From: Gonocerus acuteangulatus
Lineage: Eukaryota > Arthropoda > Insecta > Hemiptera > Coreidae
Length of the DNA: 64,000 bases
Assembly (NCBI GenBank): GCA_946811695.1
Contig: OX328130.1
Span: forward strand, 68,382,245-68,446,244
Direction of reading: 5' to 3'
This document shows, piece by piece, positions 22,584 through 32,749 of the stretch. Position 1 is the first letter of the stretch, and each line of letters starts with the position of its first letter. Under the pieces are notes generated by a model. It did not search any database. It saw nothing but the letters and a program-made list of their open reading frames with translations, and had not been told where the DNA came from. The position numbers and the translations under genes are program-made.

Positions 22584-22668
22584 GGGGCGAGGTTAGCTGA
22601 AAGGTAGAGCACTCGACTAATGAACTAGAGGACCCAAGTTCAAAACCCGAGCGTGCACTAAAGATTTC
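22584..22668 (+). mobile_element. tRNA-Ile-like SINE head
   Basis: GGGGCGAGGTTAGCTGAAAG, loop ACTAATGA and a degenerate B box AAGTTCAAAACCC, ending GTGCACTAAAGAT. Same family as 82-160, lying just upstream of the serine-rich gene. Confidence 0.75.
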
Positions 22669-22696
22669 ATCTTCTCAAACAAGAATGCTTTGTTTT

Positions 22697-22790
22697 GTGT
22701 TTGTTTTATTGTTAATTGCATATTATATAGTTCTCATGTCATCGTGTTTGCTTTATTGTTAATTGCATATTATATAGTTCTCATGTCGTG
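22697..22790 (+). repeat. 47-bp direct repeat, two copies
   Basis: Two copies of a segment containing TTATTGTTAATTGCATATTA lie 47 bp apart, just upstream of the acceptor-like site of the serine-rich gene. It creates a hydrophobic open frame that is probably not translated. Confidence 0.85.
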
Positions 22791-22858
22791 TAAGTGTAAT
22801 CACAAATGTCTTACAATCATTTGGATATTTATTTACATGTTATTTGTGTGTGTTCTAG

Positions 22859-24978
22859 ATGACAAGACAAACTGCCACTATTACAATGACAAAGAGAAGA
22901 AGAAAATGGAAAAGCAGATATTTTATGCAAACAATGAGGGCTACATGGATGACAGAAGCGAGGGCAGCGATTCGAGCTCGGAAGAATGCGTGGAATCCTC
23001 AGCAACACGAGGAGAGCCTCGAGGAGCTGTTCGCCAAACTGGCAAATTCCTCAGCATGTGGGAGAGGGGTGCCCCGATCAAACTTTGTTCTCTTCCGGGA
23101 GACGATGCTTTTAATATAACCTTTAAAAATTATAAAAATATTCGATACGAAGAATTGTCCAGATTTCTCAACGAATTCGGACAGTATTTGTCTATTAGAG
23201 AACTCGGAGAAAATTATGTACGGGTTAGGTTTAAGACAGAGGAAGAAATCAGGAAATGTTACAAAGCTTTGAAAAAGAACGCCAACTATGAAGTTTCGGT
23301 CTTATTAGATATCGGAGAATATAAAGAATTTAAAAGAAGAGAGAAGAAATATGGCCTTCTGAAGCGATTAAGGCATAATACTCTTCCAGCGAATGATGAA
23401 ATTGAATTGAAGAACGATGAAGTACTTCAGGAAAACAATCCAATTTTTGAAAAGGCCCTTCGGGTAGAAGCAGCAATAGGTTTCAATGTCCCTAAAATTC
23501 AAACACTTAAGATGAGCTGCAAGAAAAAGAGTGTTAATAAGGAGAACACGCCCACTGGTCATCGAGTAGGTACTTGGAATGGAAACACAGTTATAGAACC
23601 AGAAATACCATTCGTAAACAAACATCTCGACCCGCCTCTCTCTTACTTGAAGTGGAAAGCAAGTAAAACTGATGACATTTTAGCACGATCAGGGAACGTC
23701 AGCAGAAATAATAGTAACTTTAGTACAGACGGCACCAGTCCCAGGCTTTCAGCACGATCAGGGAACGTCAGCAGTAATAATAGTAACTTTAGTACAGACG
23801 GCACCAGTCCCAGGCTTCCAGCACGATCAGGGAACGTCAGCAGAAATAATAGTAACTTTAGTACAGACGGCACCAGTCCCAGGCTTCCAGCACGATCAGG
23901 GAACGTCAGCAGAAATAATAGTAACTTTAGTACAGACGGCACCAGTCCCAGGCTTTCAGTAAATTCTGTAGAAAGAAGGGAAGCAGATAGCACGACCAAT
24001 GATACCGAGGAAATTCACTACGGACAAGATTTTCCATATCACACCTTCGTTCCGAGGCGAGATTCAATAGATCTTTCGAGTTGTCGAAGTCAAGCGAGTT
24101 CTGATTCTTTGATAATTGACCGTCCTAAAAATTCAAATGGGTACTTACTGCAAGAAGAATCCGTTAGTAGTAAGGCTGAAAGCGATTTAGATTCCTCGTC
24201 GCAAATGCTCAGTGCGAATTCTGAATTCTCCCCATCGGAGGATTCCGTAGCCAATAGATGTCCCTCTCAAAACAAATCAAAACCATCAAAGTATTTTGTA
24301 AGTAAGCCTACGAAAGTAAGAAGGAGTAGCAGAGGAAATGATGTTGAGGAGAAAAAGATCTCGAAGGAATCAAAAACCAAAGTTTTGAGTACGACTCAGA
24401 GATCTCTACCGATCAAAAACGTTTGTCAAGATTCTGATTCATCTGTGCAGAGTAATCTTCAAGAAATGCCTTTCGTGCACAGGAATTTGAGCAATTCCTC
24501 TACACCAAATTCTCAAAAAAATTGTGCTGTGGCCAAAGCCAAAAGTACCATCTCACCTCATACTTCTACTAAATTTATAAAGAACAATTCTTGTAGAGTT
24601 AAAAAAAATGTATACGAGTTTTCTGAGAACAGTAGTTTTTCTGATGATATCTTGCAGTTTTCTCTTGGATCAGGAACTTGCAGTTCAGAGGACTCAACCT
24701 CCAGATCTACTGGCTCAGAGAGCCTCCTCGAATACCTAAATAAATCCCGTAATAGAAAAATAACTGTATTAAGCAAAGATTACAGTGGCTCAATTTTTGA
24801 TAATGGACACCCAAAAAAAGTTCACTCCAGCCATGAAACTCTTATTTCCAGTTCGGACAACGATATTATTTATGAAACAAACGTAGCAAAGGTATTCGAC
24901 GAGCACATGCCTCCTCTTGTTAGCATTTTCAATTTGTACACCATGTGGCTGAGGAAGTCTGTCTTCGAAATGATATGA
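22859..24978 (+). CDS. Serine-rich protein with RRM-like segment and 23-residue tandem repeats; function unknown
   Basis: The frame is open from 22690, but its first ~55 codons are hydrophobic and AT-rich, contain a 47-bp direct repeat and end at an acceptor-like TGTGTGTTCTAG (22857-22858). I read them as intron or leader. Likely starts are the methionine at 22906 (MEKQIFYANNEGYMDD, 690 residues) or an upstream exon spliced to 22859. From the 22906 start, residues 66-136 have RRM-like order: FNITFKNYKN (RNP2 position), a helix RYEELSRFLNEFGQ, YVRVRFKTEEE (RNP1 position) and a second helix EEIRKCYKALKK. The rest is Ser/Asn/Lys-rich and probably disordered, with four 69-bp repeats at 23683-23958. 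Codon use and length argue for a real gene. RNA binding is an inference from fold pattern only. I do not recognise the family. Confidence 0.75.
23683..23958 (+). repeat. Four in-frame 69-bp coding repeats
   Basis: Units begin at 23683, 23752, 23821 and 23890 and encode ARSGNVSRNNSNFSTDGTSP plus RLS or RLP. They are nearly identical (Arg/Ser and Ser/Pro variants), which indicates recent slippage or unequal exchange inside the gene. Confidence 0.95.
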
Positions 24979-25078
24979 AGTACCTTTCTTTATTTTGTAG
25001 TACATTTTAAGGTAATTAACAAAAATTTTGTATTCTTGTAAGAAGATATCCACCCTCAGTTTTTTATTTTTTTATTTT

Positions 25079-25122
25079 TTTTTTTTTACGGCGCATCTAC
25101 TTCTTTGTCCATTACCACCAGC
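25079..25122 (-). mobile_element. 3' fragment of tRNA-Glu-like SINE
   Basis: Poly-T then TACGGCGCATCTACTTCTTT, the reverse complement of the SINE 3' end only. It lies in the presumed 3' UTR of the serine-rich gene. Confidence 0.65.
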
Positions 25123-25740
25123 CTGAGTTTTAACAATTTTAATTCGAATGGAAATGTTTGAAACATTTGATTCTTCATCAGGCCATTTTTGTTTGGCTCT
25201 GCATACCAAAAATATGATAAATTAAAGTGTATTTTGTTTTAATAAAATATGATTTCTTTTTTTAATTTTGCTTATTTTTGAGAATGCAAGTGACATAAGA
25301 AAAAATTTTGTTGATTTGTACTTAGCCATATTTTATAACTTAAAATGTTTTTACCTACTCCGGAATAAAGTGCAGTTAAGTCTGTTAAAAAAACGAAGGA
25401 ATCATTACAAATCAAATAGTACAAGTCAGACTTTTTTGCTCAGATTGATGCACTTGTGAAAATAGCTTCCGGCATTTAATGTTGTTTATTTTGCTATTAT
25501 ACTATTTATCTTTAGTAAATAAATTTTAATTAAACAGTATAAAATACGCTATATTTTTCAAATCATTATTTTTTTAGAAAAGTATAGTTTTAAAAATTAA
25601 GTCATTGGCAGTGTATAATGTTGTGTGTTTTATAGAGTGCTTTAATAAATTTAAATCCTATACTTGAGACCATCATGGCAATAATAAATGTCTGACTTCT
25701 GGTAAATATGACTCTGAGTCGTCTGTCTGAAGCATTGGTT
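25123..25740. other. Possible 3' UTR / downstream of serine-rich gene
   Basis: AT-rich, with AATAAAATATG (25242) and GGAATAAAGTG (25366) as candidate polyadenylation signals. No gene seen. Confidence 0.35.
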
Positions 25741-25774
25741 CCGTTGGATGAATTAACTTGAAATAATGTGATAT

Positions 25775-25862
25775 GATGCCCGGTAGGGTAATTGTAATTG
25801 GCAAGTCTTCCGAGTAAAAACAGGGTAATCTGGATTCAAGTCCCAGCCTGGAAATATTATTT
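25775..25862 (+). mobile_element. Weak tRNA-like unit
   Basis: CCCGGTAGGGTAATTGTAAT (A-box position) and GGATTCAAGTCCCAGCC (B-box-like). A similar phrase, AGGTTCAAATCTCCGCC, is at 63692-63708. Possibly a further SINE family. Confidence 0.35.
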
Positions 25863-25919
25863 TAAAAGTTTTGACCATTATATCATTGATAGTGTTAGGC
25901 ATAAACATAATTACGATTA

Positions 25920-26137
25920 ATTTGGGAGACCCGGTAGCCGTGAGGGTTAAGGCGTGAGCTCTTAACACTCCGTGCCAAAGGTCGTGGGTTCGATTCCCAC
26001 TAGGGGGCGGTGGCTTTTCTTTCGAAAAAAGAAAAGGCATCACCCCTATCCTGGCTAGAAAAGGGTGGTAACCTATAGATAACCCGTCCTAAAATTCGTA
26101 GTTAATAATAAATGGACGTTAAAATTTAAATAAATTA
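25920..26137 (+). mobile_element. tRNA-Leu-like SINE, near-complete
   Basis: GGGAGACCCGGTAGCCGTGA, CGTGGGTTCGATTCCCACTA, AAAAGGGTGGTAACCTATAG, ending TTAAAATTTAAATAAATT. The long variable arm suggests a Leu- or Ser-type tRNA; the loop CTTAA favours Leu (TAA). Confidence 0.9.
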
Positions 26138-26400
26138 CGATTAAGATTATAATTGCAGGCTTTCGAGATGTCATTGCGATTACAATTATAATCCCTGATC
26201 CTGGAGGTGTGATTGCGGTTACGGTTATAATCCCAGACTTTAAAGATATGATTACGATTATAATCTTAATTACAAGAGTGATTACGATTACACTTGTAAT
26301 CACACCTTTGATTATAATGACACTCATAACCATAAACATTTTCTGTAATTTTGACTGTAATCACAGCTGATTCTGTGATTATGACTATAATTACAACTTT
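26138..26400. repeat. Degenerate ATTACGATTATAATC-type repeat, left part
   Basis: Many short palindromic words such as GATTACGATTATAATC and TTACAATTATAATC. The array continues at 26625-26870 after a SINE insertion. Confidence 0.75.
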
Positions 26401-26408
26401 TTTTTATT

Positions 26409-26617
26409 TTATTTAATATTTTAATGTCCATTATTATTAACTAAGAATTTTAGGACGTGTTATCTATAGGTTACCACCCTTTTCTAACCAGGATAGGGCT
26501 GATGCCTTTTCTTTTTTCTAAAGAAAAGCCATCACCCCATAGTGGGTATCGAACCCACAACCCTCGGCACGGAGTGTTAAGTGCTCACACCTTAACACTC
26601 ACGGCCGCCGGGCCTCC
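26409..26617 (-). mobile_element. tRNA-Leu-like SINE, minus strand
   Basis: Plus strand reads AATTTTAGGACGTGTTATCT, AGGTTACCACCCTTTTCTAA, GGGTATCGAACCCAC and GGCCGCCGGGCCTCC. It splits the palindromic AT repeat. Confidence 0.88.
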
Positions 26618-26624
26618 TAATTTG

Positions 26625-26870
26625 TAATTAGAGGCATAATCACAGAAACAGCTGTTATTGCAGTCTTAATTATAGAAAAATGTTGTGATTACAAGTGTAA
26701 TTATTATGAATGGTGTGATTATAAGTGTAATCATAATTATTCTTTTAGTTGAGATTATAATCGTAATCATACTCATATCTCCACGGTCTGTTATTATAAC
26801 CATAATCATATCTCAAAAGCCTGTGATTCTAATTGTAATCATAGTTATGACTAATATTCTGCCCAACACT
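26625..26870. repeat. Degenerate ATTACGATTATAATC-type repeat, right part
   Basis: Continuation of the array at 26138-26400 (for example GATTATAATCGTAATCATAC). The Ile/Val-rich frames over it are artefacts. Confidence 0.75.
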
Positions 26871-27019
26871 GATTGACATATTTTACCATTCTGCCAGTGT
26901 GTAGTAGCTTAATAAACACTGATTTTTTTCATTACACTTCATTTTAATGTAATTTCATTCATTTCTTTCTTCATTTTCGAATTTCATCAATTCGACGACA
27001 ATATTTTCTAGGTTCCTTC

Positions 27020-27737
27020 CTTTACCAAACCATTTCTTCCAAATCTCCTTCCTATATTTACAACCTCCTGCAGTTTAAATCGGCTGTCCATTCCCGTGGT
27101 ACCCGCTCCCGTCCCTCCGATCTCTATCCTCCCACTCATAAAACAGCCTTCTTCGACCGTTCCTTCATCTCCCGAGCCTCCTCCTTCTGGAACTCTATCC
27201 CTCTTTCCATTCGACACTCTCCTTCCTTACCTGTCTTTAAATCCCGCCTCTTTGCTTTTCTCCTATCCTCCCAGGAAGACGCTTCTTAAAATTTCACCAC
27301 CAGGAAGACCTGATTACCTTTGTAAATTATATTGCTGTTTTTTTCTCGTGTTTATGCATTTTCCTAGTTTATATCTTTTTATAGCCCCCATTCCTTTAAT
27401 ATTTATTCAACTTTTTAATATTTATTTGTTTATTTAAACTCTTTAATTTTATTCCCATCCCCCTCTGATCATTGTATTATCATTGCCCCATTCCAATGAA
27501 TGTACATATTTACTTATATTTCATTTTATTATTTAAGGCTTCACATATAATATTTGTATTAGTTGCTTTTTTTGTTTTGTTCTTTTATACTTTTGTTTTT
27601 CTTTATTCATATTTATATTTTTAGGTTAAATTTGTTTATTGTTTATTTTGTACTTATTTTTATTCTTATGGGACGAAGTCCCAGAATAAAGTTTTTTTTT
27701 CATTCATTCATTCATTCATTCATTCATTCATTCATTT
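27020..27737 (+). mobile_element. Non-LTR retrotransposon 3' end (RT C-terminus, 3' UTR, (CATT)n tail)
   Basis: The plus frame reads LQFKSAVHSRGTRSRPSDLY, then THKTAFFDRSFISRASSFWN and IPLSIRHSPSLPVFKSRL, ending at TAA (27287-27289). The phrase of SFWNSIP, SIR and FKSRL is typical of the C-terminus of insect LINE reverse transcriptases. A 3' UTR follows, ending GGGACGAAGTCCCAGAATAA, poly-T and (CATT)n. The element is 5'-truncated. Confidence 0.85.
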
Positions 27738-27739
27738 TA

Positions 27740-28610
27740 CTATTATATTGTTATTATACAAATTTAAATGTTATATTCTTTTCTTGTAGCCAGAAGAGGA
27801 AAAATTATGTCTGGAATTGGAAAGACTATATTTGATAAGACAAAATTTAACATTTAAGCTGGTATATGTTATTTAGGAGGGGTATGATTCATTCTGGCTT
27901 CATATATAAAATTTTGGCATCATTCATTTTGAACTATTATTAAGACATAGGGTCCAGTAAAATATAATTTTCTTAACAACAGAACTGCTAGTATTCTGAA
28001 ATACAAAAACTTTGTTTAGAAAATTTAGTTAAATCTGACTTCCATCAATTGATTTCTCAACCACTTATGTCTTCGGTTTTGATGGGAAGATCTTGTATTT
28101 TTATTAACCTCAACCCTTGACAATATCTACCTTCACAAAAGATTATAAAGTTTTAGATTTGGGACAATACAATATTGTTGAAATTTAAGACAAACCAAAC
28201 CTAAAAAAGAAACCCCAATAATCCAAAGAAAATTAAGTTTTCAGTACCTAAATTTAATTATTTTTTTAAATTCCTTGGTTTATTTTGAATGCTATTATTG
28301 TTGTTGCTATCGGAGACATTTTATGATATGGAAAAGCTGCATTCTTAACCAAAGTTCCACCATCAGTGCTCTATCTTATTTATCTTGAAAGCTAGTAAGG
28401 GGGTTGATCAAATTAGAGGCATTCTGACTTGAAAATGTCATAAAGCTGGGGTCAGTGTGACAAAAGTGTAATGAAAGTCATGTCATCAGTCTAGTGTCCA
28501 TAAATTGATTTTGGCGAGAAATTAAATTTGTAATTTGGGTAGAAAGAATTTAAAACATTACGTATACTACAGACGAGCAACAATGGTTATTAAAATTGTT
28601 TACAAGAATT
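27740..28610. other. No gene seen
   Basis: AT-rich sequence between repeats, with no frame above 60 codons of interest. Confidence 0.5.
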
Positions 28611-28617
28611 AAATAAC

Positions 28618-28805
28618 AGTTTTTTATTTAATATTTTAACACCCATTTATAATTGCCACAGAATTGTAGACACATTATCTATTTTCCTTTCCTTTCCAGG
28701 ATTGGGCTGATGCATTTTCTTTTTCCAAAGAAAAGCCACCACCCCTGGGGGATATCGAACTCACGACCTTAGGCATGGAGTGCTTGCTTCTTAGCGGGCC
28801 TCCAT
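28618..28805 (-). mobile_element. tRNA-Leu-like SINE, degraded
   Basis: Minus-strand copy with GATATCGAACTCACGACCTT (B box reversed) and CCAGGATTGGGCTGATGC. Its 5' head is truncated. Confidence 0.8.
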
Positions 28806-28826
28806 AACTGTTTTTTTATTATTAAT

Positions 28827-29005
28827 TTATTTAAATTTTAACACCAATTTATAATTGCCACAGAATTTTAAGATGGGTTATATATTGGTTATCACCCTTT
28901 TCTAGCCAGGATAGGGATGATGCCTTTTCTTTTGGTAAAATTAAATGCCACCACCCCTAGTAGATATCGAACTCACGATCTTAGGCATGGAGTGCTCGGG
29001 CCTCT
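28827..29005 (-). mobile_element. tRNA-Leu-like SINE, second degraded copy in tandem
   Basis: Only ~20 bp from the previous copy and in the same orientation: GGTTATCACCCTTTTCTAGC, GATATCGAACTCACGATC and a truncated head ending GGGCCTC. Confidence 0.8.
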
Positions 29006-29900
29006 AAAATTCAAATCCTGATTAGACTGACATCTTCAAAAAGTAAATTTATCTTAATTCAACAATGAGATTCATTGAAATAATATGATTTTTAAATGAT
29101 TTGAAAATAGATTTTCATTTTTTCCATGACTAATCAGGATTTGAATGTTTAATTTCAACGATATCAGTGCTCATATTAAGCTAGATGAAAAATTAAATAT
29201 TATTTTATGTTCAATTGTAAAAGTTCATGAGTTATTTACACATAATCAGGGGAAACAAAAATCTAGATGAAGTTGGTCTAAATTTTATTAGCTTTCATTA
29301 AAAAAAAGAGAAAAAAATGCATTGAAATCGGTTAAGATTTTTTGGAGGCTGTAGCCTTTTTTGAATCACGAAATGTCGTTTGGCCCCACTGTGCAGAGTG
29401 CAAAGCGGCCTCCATAACTGTTTTTTATTTAATTCCCAAACGCCATTTCCAGGATCAAAATTATTTCTCTAGTGGAAAATAGGGGGGGGGGGGAGGGGCA
29501 CTGCAAGCGTTATAATGATTTGGCGAAGCTTCCTTTAGAACCAAATTTTCACCAGCAGTAACCTATTTATAGCTGCTTTCCTCCCTTGAGAGCCTATAAA
29601 ACCCTTGTATAGCCAATCCTAATGAAAGCACCACTGTCAGAACTTTAATCTCAAAAGTGATGTTGCTGTATCAAACACTTGTTAAAGTCTTGATGTATGT
29701 CAACTACACCCTAGTTGTAGTTCTACTACCTCCAGCATCCCAAAAATTGGCTACTATAGTTAGTTTGAAATTATGTGATTTTTGTAATTGAATTCAATTT
29801 GGTGTTGATGCAAATTTGTCTTCTCGCCCTTAGACGATTGTGCTGTATTTTCTTGGTTGCGTACTTTGATTATACCAATATTGCTCATTGCTGGAATAAT
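29006..29900. other. No gene seen
   Basis: AT-rich, with a short G-run at 29486-29498. A second GCGGCCTCCATAACTGTTTT at 29404-29424 resembles the junction at 28795-28815, probably a duplicated flank. Confidence 0.4.
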
Positions 29901-29906
29901 AAAATT

Positions 29907-30072
29907 ACTGGGGTCTCCCCATGGTCTAGTGGCTAACACCTTAGATTCATATGCGAGAGATAGTGGGTTCGATCCCCACCGGTAGCAGGAATTTTCTCAT
30001 CTCACGGCTCGTTGGGAAAATTCCTCGCTGCACCCTGGATGTTGGCCTAGATGTCGATGCGCCGTAAAAAAT
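29907..30072 (+). mobile_element. tRNA-Glu-like SINE
   Basis: CCATGGTCTAGTGGCTAACA (A box), AGTGGGTTCGATCCCCACC (B box), GAATTTTCTCATCTCACGGC, CTGCACCCTGGATGTTGGCC and GATGCGCCGTAAAAAATAAA. This is the best-preserved copy of the family. Confidence 0.92.
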
Positions 30073-30074
30073 AA

Positions 30075-30845
30075 AAATATCATTACGCCTAGCAACATAC
30101 TGGAAACTTCATTATAATAAAGACAGTTCTAAATTGCTTTGTTTGTAAAAAAAAAAAAAATCGGACTGCTCATACTTGAAATGATTTTATACTCAAATTA
30201 AGGTATCAGCTAAAACATTTCACTACATATAATTCTACATTTTTGGTTTCTAAAACTTCTTTGTATTGTTCGTTTTACAGCCTCTTACTTCATAGTTAGA
30301 GAAAAGTCGCTCGCTTATCAACAAAAAATGTAATTTTCTTCACATGAACATTTTTGATCGCTTTAAATCAAAGTCATGGCTGTTTCTAGCTAATGCTGTA
30401 TAGGCAGTGACCAAGGCTAAAACGCAAACTAATTAATTTGTGCCATAAGACTATATTATTACTCATCGAAAAGAAACATTTAGAGCACAAGAATGCCATA
30501 GAACTGGCTTCTCTTGAGTGAGCGCGTTATCACACTTTTGATTTTTATCATCCATAAATTGTGATTTGCAAGGACAGGTAAACTTTATCCCCTGGGACGA
30601 TAACTTTCTTCAAGCTTACACAATCTGGCAAACCAAAGACTTCTGACTTGTTAACCAAAACTCAAAAACTGTTTATCTTATTTTGTACGATAAACTAATA
30701 AAAAAAGAAAAGTACTTATTCTATATGTATAATTAAATTAAAATTGTGATTGTAATAATGTAATTACAAAATCAATATTCAGGTAATCATGAATTGGTTC
30801 ATCAAAAGCCATATAATCAAGGAGGCATTATTACCTTACATAATC
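30075..30845. other. No gene seen
   Basis: AT-rich. Nothing supported. Confidence 0.5.
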
Positions 30846-30847
30846 AT

Positions 30848-31316
30848 ATCCTCGATACAAATGCAAAGTATTGAATGTGATAAGTGGTTTGGTACCTTAT
30901 AGATGACTCTATATAATTTTTATCTTATAATATATTTTAATTAGACTTAATGCCCATTCGGAGGCCCGGTGGCCATGAGTGTTAAGGCGTGAGCACTTAA
31001 CACTCCGTACCAAGGGTCGTGGGTTCGATTCCCACTAGGGGTGGTGGCTTTTCTTTGGAAAAAAGAAAAGGCATCAGCCCTATCCTGGCTAGAAAAGGGT
31101 GGTGATCTATAGATAACCCGTACTAAAACTCTTAGTTAATTATAATGGACATTCAATTATGTAAATAAATAATGCACATTCACATTTGTTAGTTTGATTT
31201 TCTGTAATTGATAATAATTTTTCTTAAATTTTTGAGACGTACATCAGTCCAACAGCAATTAGTATAGATAAAAAATGAAAAATGCGTTTTTTCCACGATA
31301 TATGCTGGGCCAAATT
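30848..31316. mobile_element. Third copy of the 6646-type MITE, split by a SINE
   Basis: Left part TCGATACAAATGCAAAGTAT at 30852 and right part ACATCAGTCCAACAGCAATT to GAAAAATGCGTTTTTTCCAC, separated by the SINE at 30960-31166. Confidence 0.6.
30960..31166 (+). mobile_element. tRNA-Leu-like SINE, well preserved
   Basis: GGAGGCCCGGTGGCCATGAG, GTCGTGGGTTCGATTCCCAC, AAAAGGGTGGTGATCTATAG and ATGTAAATAAAT at the end. Confidence 0.92.
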
Positions 31317-32100
31317 TGATTAACCAGAGGTAAGAATGAGAGTTATCATTCATTAATAAGCTTACTCATATCAATCTGTGATTTATTATTTTCATGACAT
31401 AAAAAAATATTTTAAATCAGTATTTTATAGTTTTTAAGATTTGTCATTTTAATATACCTCAGTTTTGTCATTTTTAGCTGTTCCCAAATGAAGAATGCTT
31501 CTTTTTGGAACTGCAGGGATCTTTTTGTGTTCATAGATTTATTATCCTAATGTTGTAGGAATTATAATAATTTGTTCAAACTGTGATAATTTCTTTAATA
31601 AATTTATGAAAAAAACAATTATTTGATACTGGATTATTTATTGATTCTTAATTCTATTGTTATTTTTTTATGTATATGAACAAAGAAAAACTGGCCTAAA
31701 AAAACTTTACTCTATTTCTTTTATTGACAGAGTATTTTCGAAAGAACCTCACCAAGAGAGCACTGAAGAAGAGGTTGTATACCGCAAAATACTCACCTAT
31801 AAAATATATACATTTTATGACCAGTTTTTCTTCACCCTTATCCAGTTGAACCTCTTCCTCAGAGCAAACCAATCCCAATTGTTCTATTTTTTAATTATAA
31901 ATTTTAGTTTTGAAATTTAAATCAGAACTTCACATTATCTGGGTATTTTAAAGGAATGAGAGACTTTTTTGATAAAATGTTTTAATTCATCCGATTAACT
32001 GATTTGATAAACATTGTGTGGAGAGAGACACCACTAGACCTGATTTCAATTAATTAAAAGTTTTCAGTGGTAATCAAAGGAGTTCAATTACAGAAGCCAT
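31170..32100. other. No gene seen
   Basis: The 87-codon plus frame at 31657-31920 overlaps a 60-codon minus frame and has no recognisable content. Confidence 0.45.
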
Positions 32101-32149
32101 TGACAAAGTCAGCTGCTTCTTCTTTATTAGCGGTATAAACCTAGGTGGG

Positions 32150-32745
32150 TCTTGGCCAACTCTAAGAGCTTTAGCCAACCGTCTCTCTTCGTTGCTGCCT
32201 CCTTCCAGTTTGTGTGTCATCAGCTGTCGCACTGTCTTAGCCTGGGTCTCCCTCTCCTCTTGGTTCGTTCAATCCTGGCCTCAAAGACCTTCCTTGGTAT
32301 TTCTCCTTCCCCCATTCGAATGACGTGCCCGGCCCAACCTATGCATCCGAGCTTTATGAAATGTACAACGTCTATGTCAGTATATAGACTATCTCCTAGT
32401 TTTGACGTCTCCTCCAAATTTGACCTTCCTTCACAGGGCCATAAATACCTTGTAAGATTTTTCTTTCAAACATCATAAGATCATTTTCATCAGTCTTGAT
32501 TATAAGCCATGCTTGTGAGGTATAGGTCTTATCAGCTTGTGCAATCCTCTGAACTTTGTCTGCCTCATGAGTAGTGTGCTCCTGATTCGCTTCATCAGGC
32601 TAAAATAGCAACAGTTGGCCGACGTTATCCTCCTGCTTAACGCACTGGACATCTTGTTGGTGGATGTTACAAGAGATCCAAGGTAGGTGAATTCCTGCCC
32701 TTCTTCAAATTTATAGGGACTATTTTGATAAAGGTTTCGCAATTA
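32150..32745 (-). pseudogene. Non-LTR retrotransposon reverse transcriptase C-terminal remnant
   Basis: On the minus strand: FEEGQEFTYLGSLVTSTNKM, SALSRRITSANCCYFSLMKR, then in another frame FERKILQGIYGPVKEGQIWR, and finally IKLGCIGWAGHVIRMGEGEI and RRGRPRL. This order (YLGSLVT, RR..AN, LIRP, ERKIL..IYGPV, GHV.RM, GRPR) is classic for insect LINE RT C-termini. An in-frame stop and frameshifts make it dead. Confidence 0.88.
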
Positions 32746-32749
32746 TGTT

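Noticed and set aside
22690..22858. N-terminal transmembrane region of the serine-rich protein
   Set aside because: The hydrophobic frame comes from an AT-rich duplicated segment, ends at an acceptor-like site, and does not fit the hydrophilic protein. I keep it as unlikely but not excluded.
26073..26339. Ile/Val-rich ORF resembling membrane segments
   Set aside because: It is a translation of the degenerate ATTATAATC repeat and part of a SINE.
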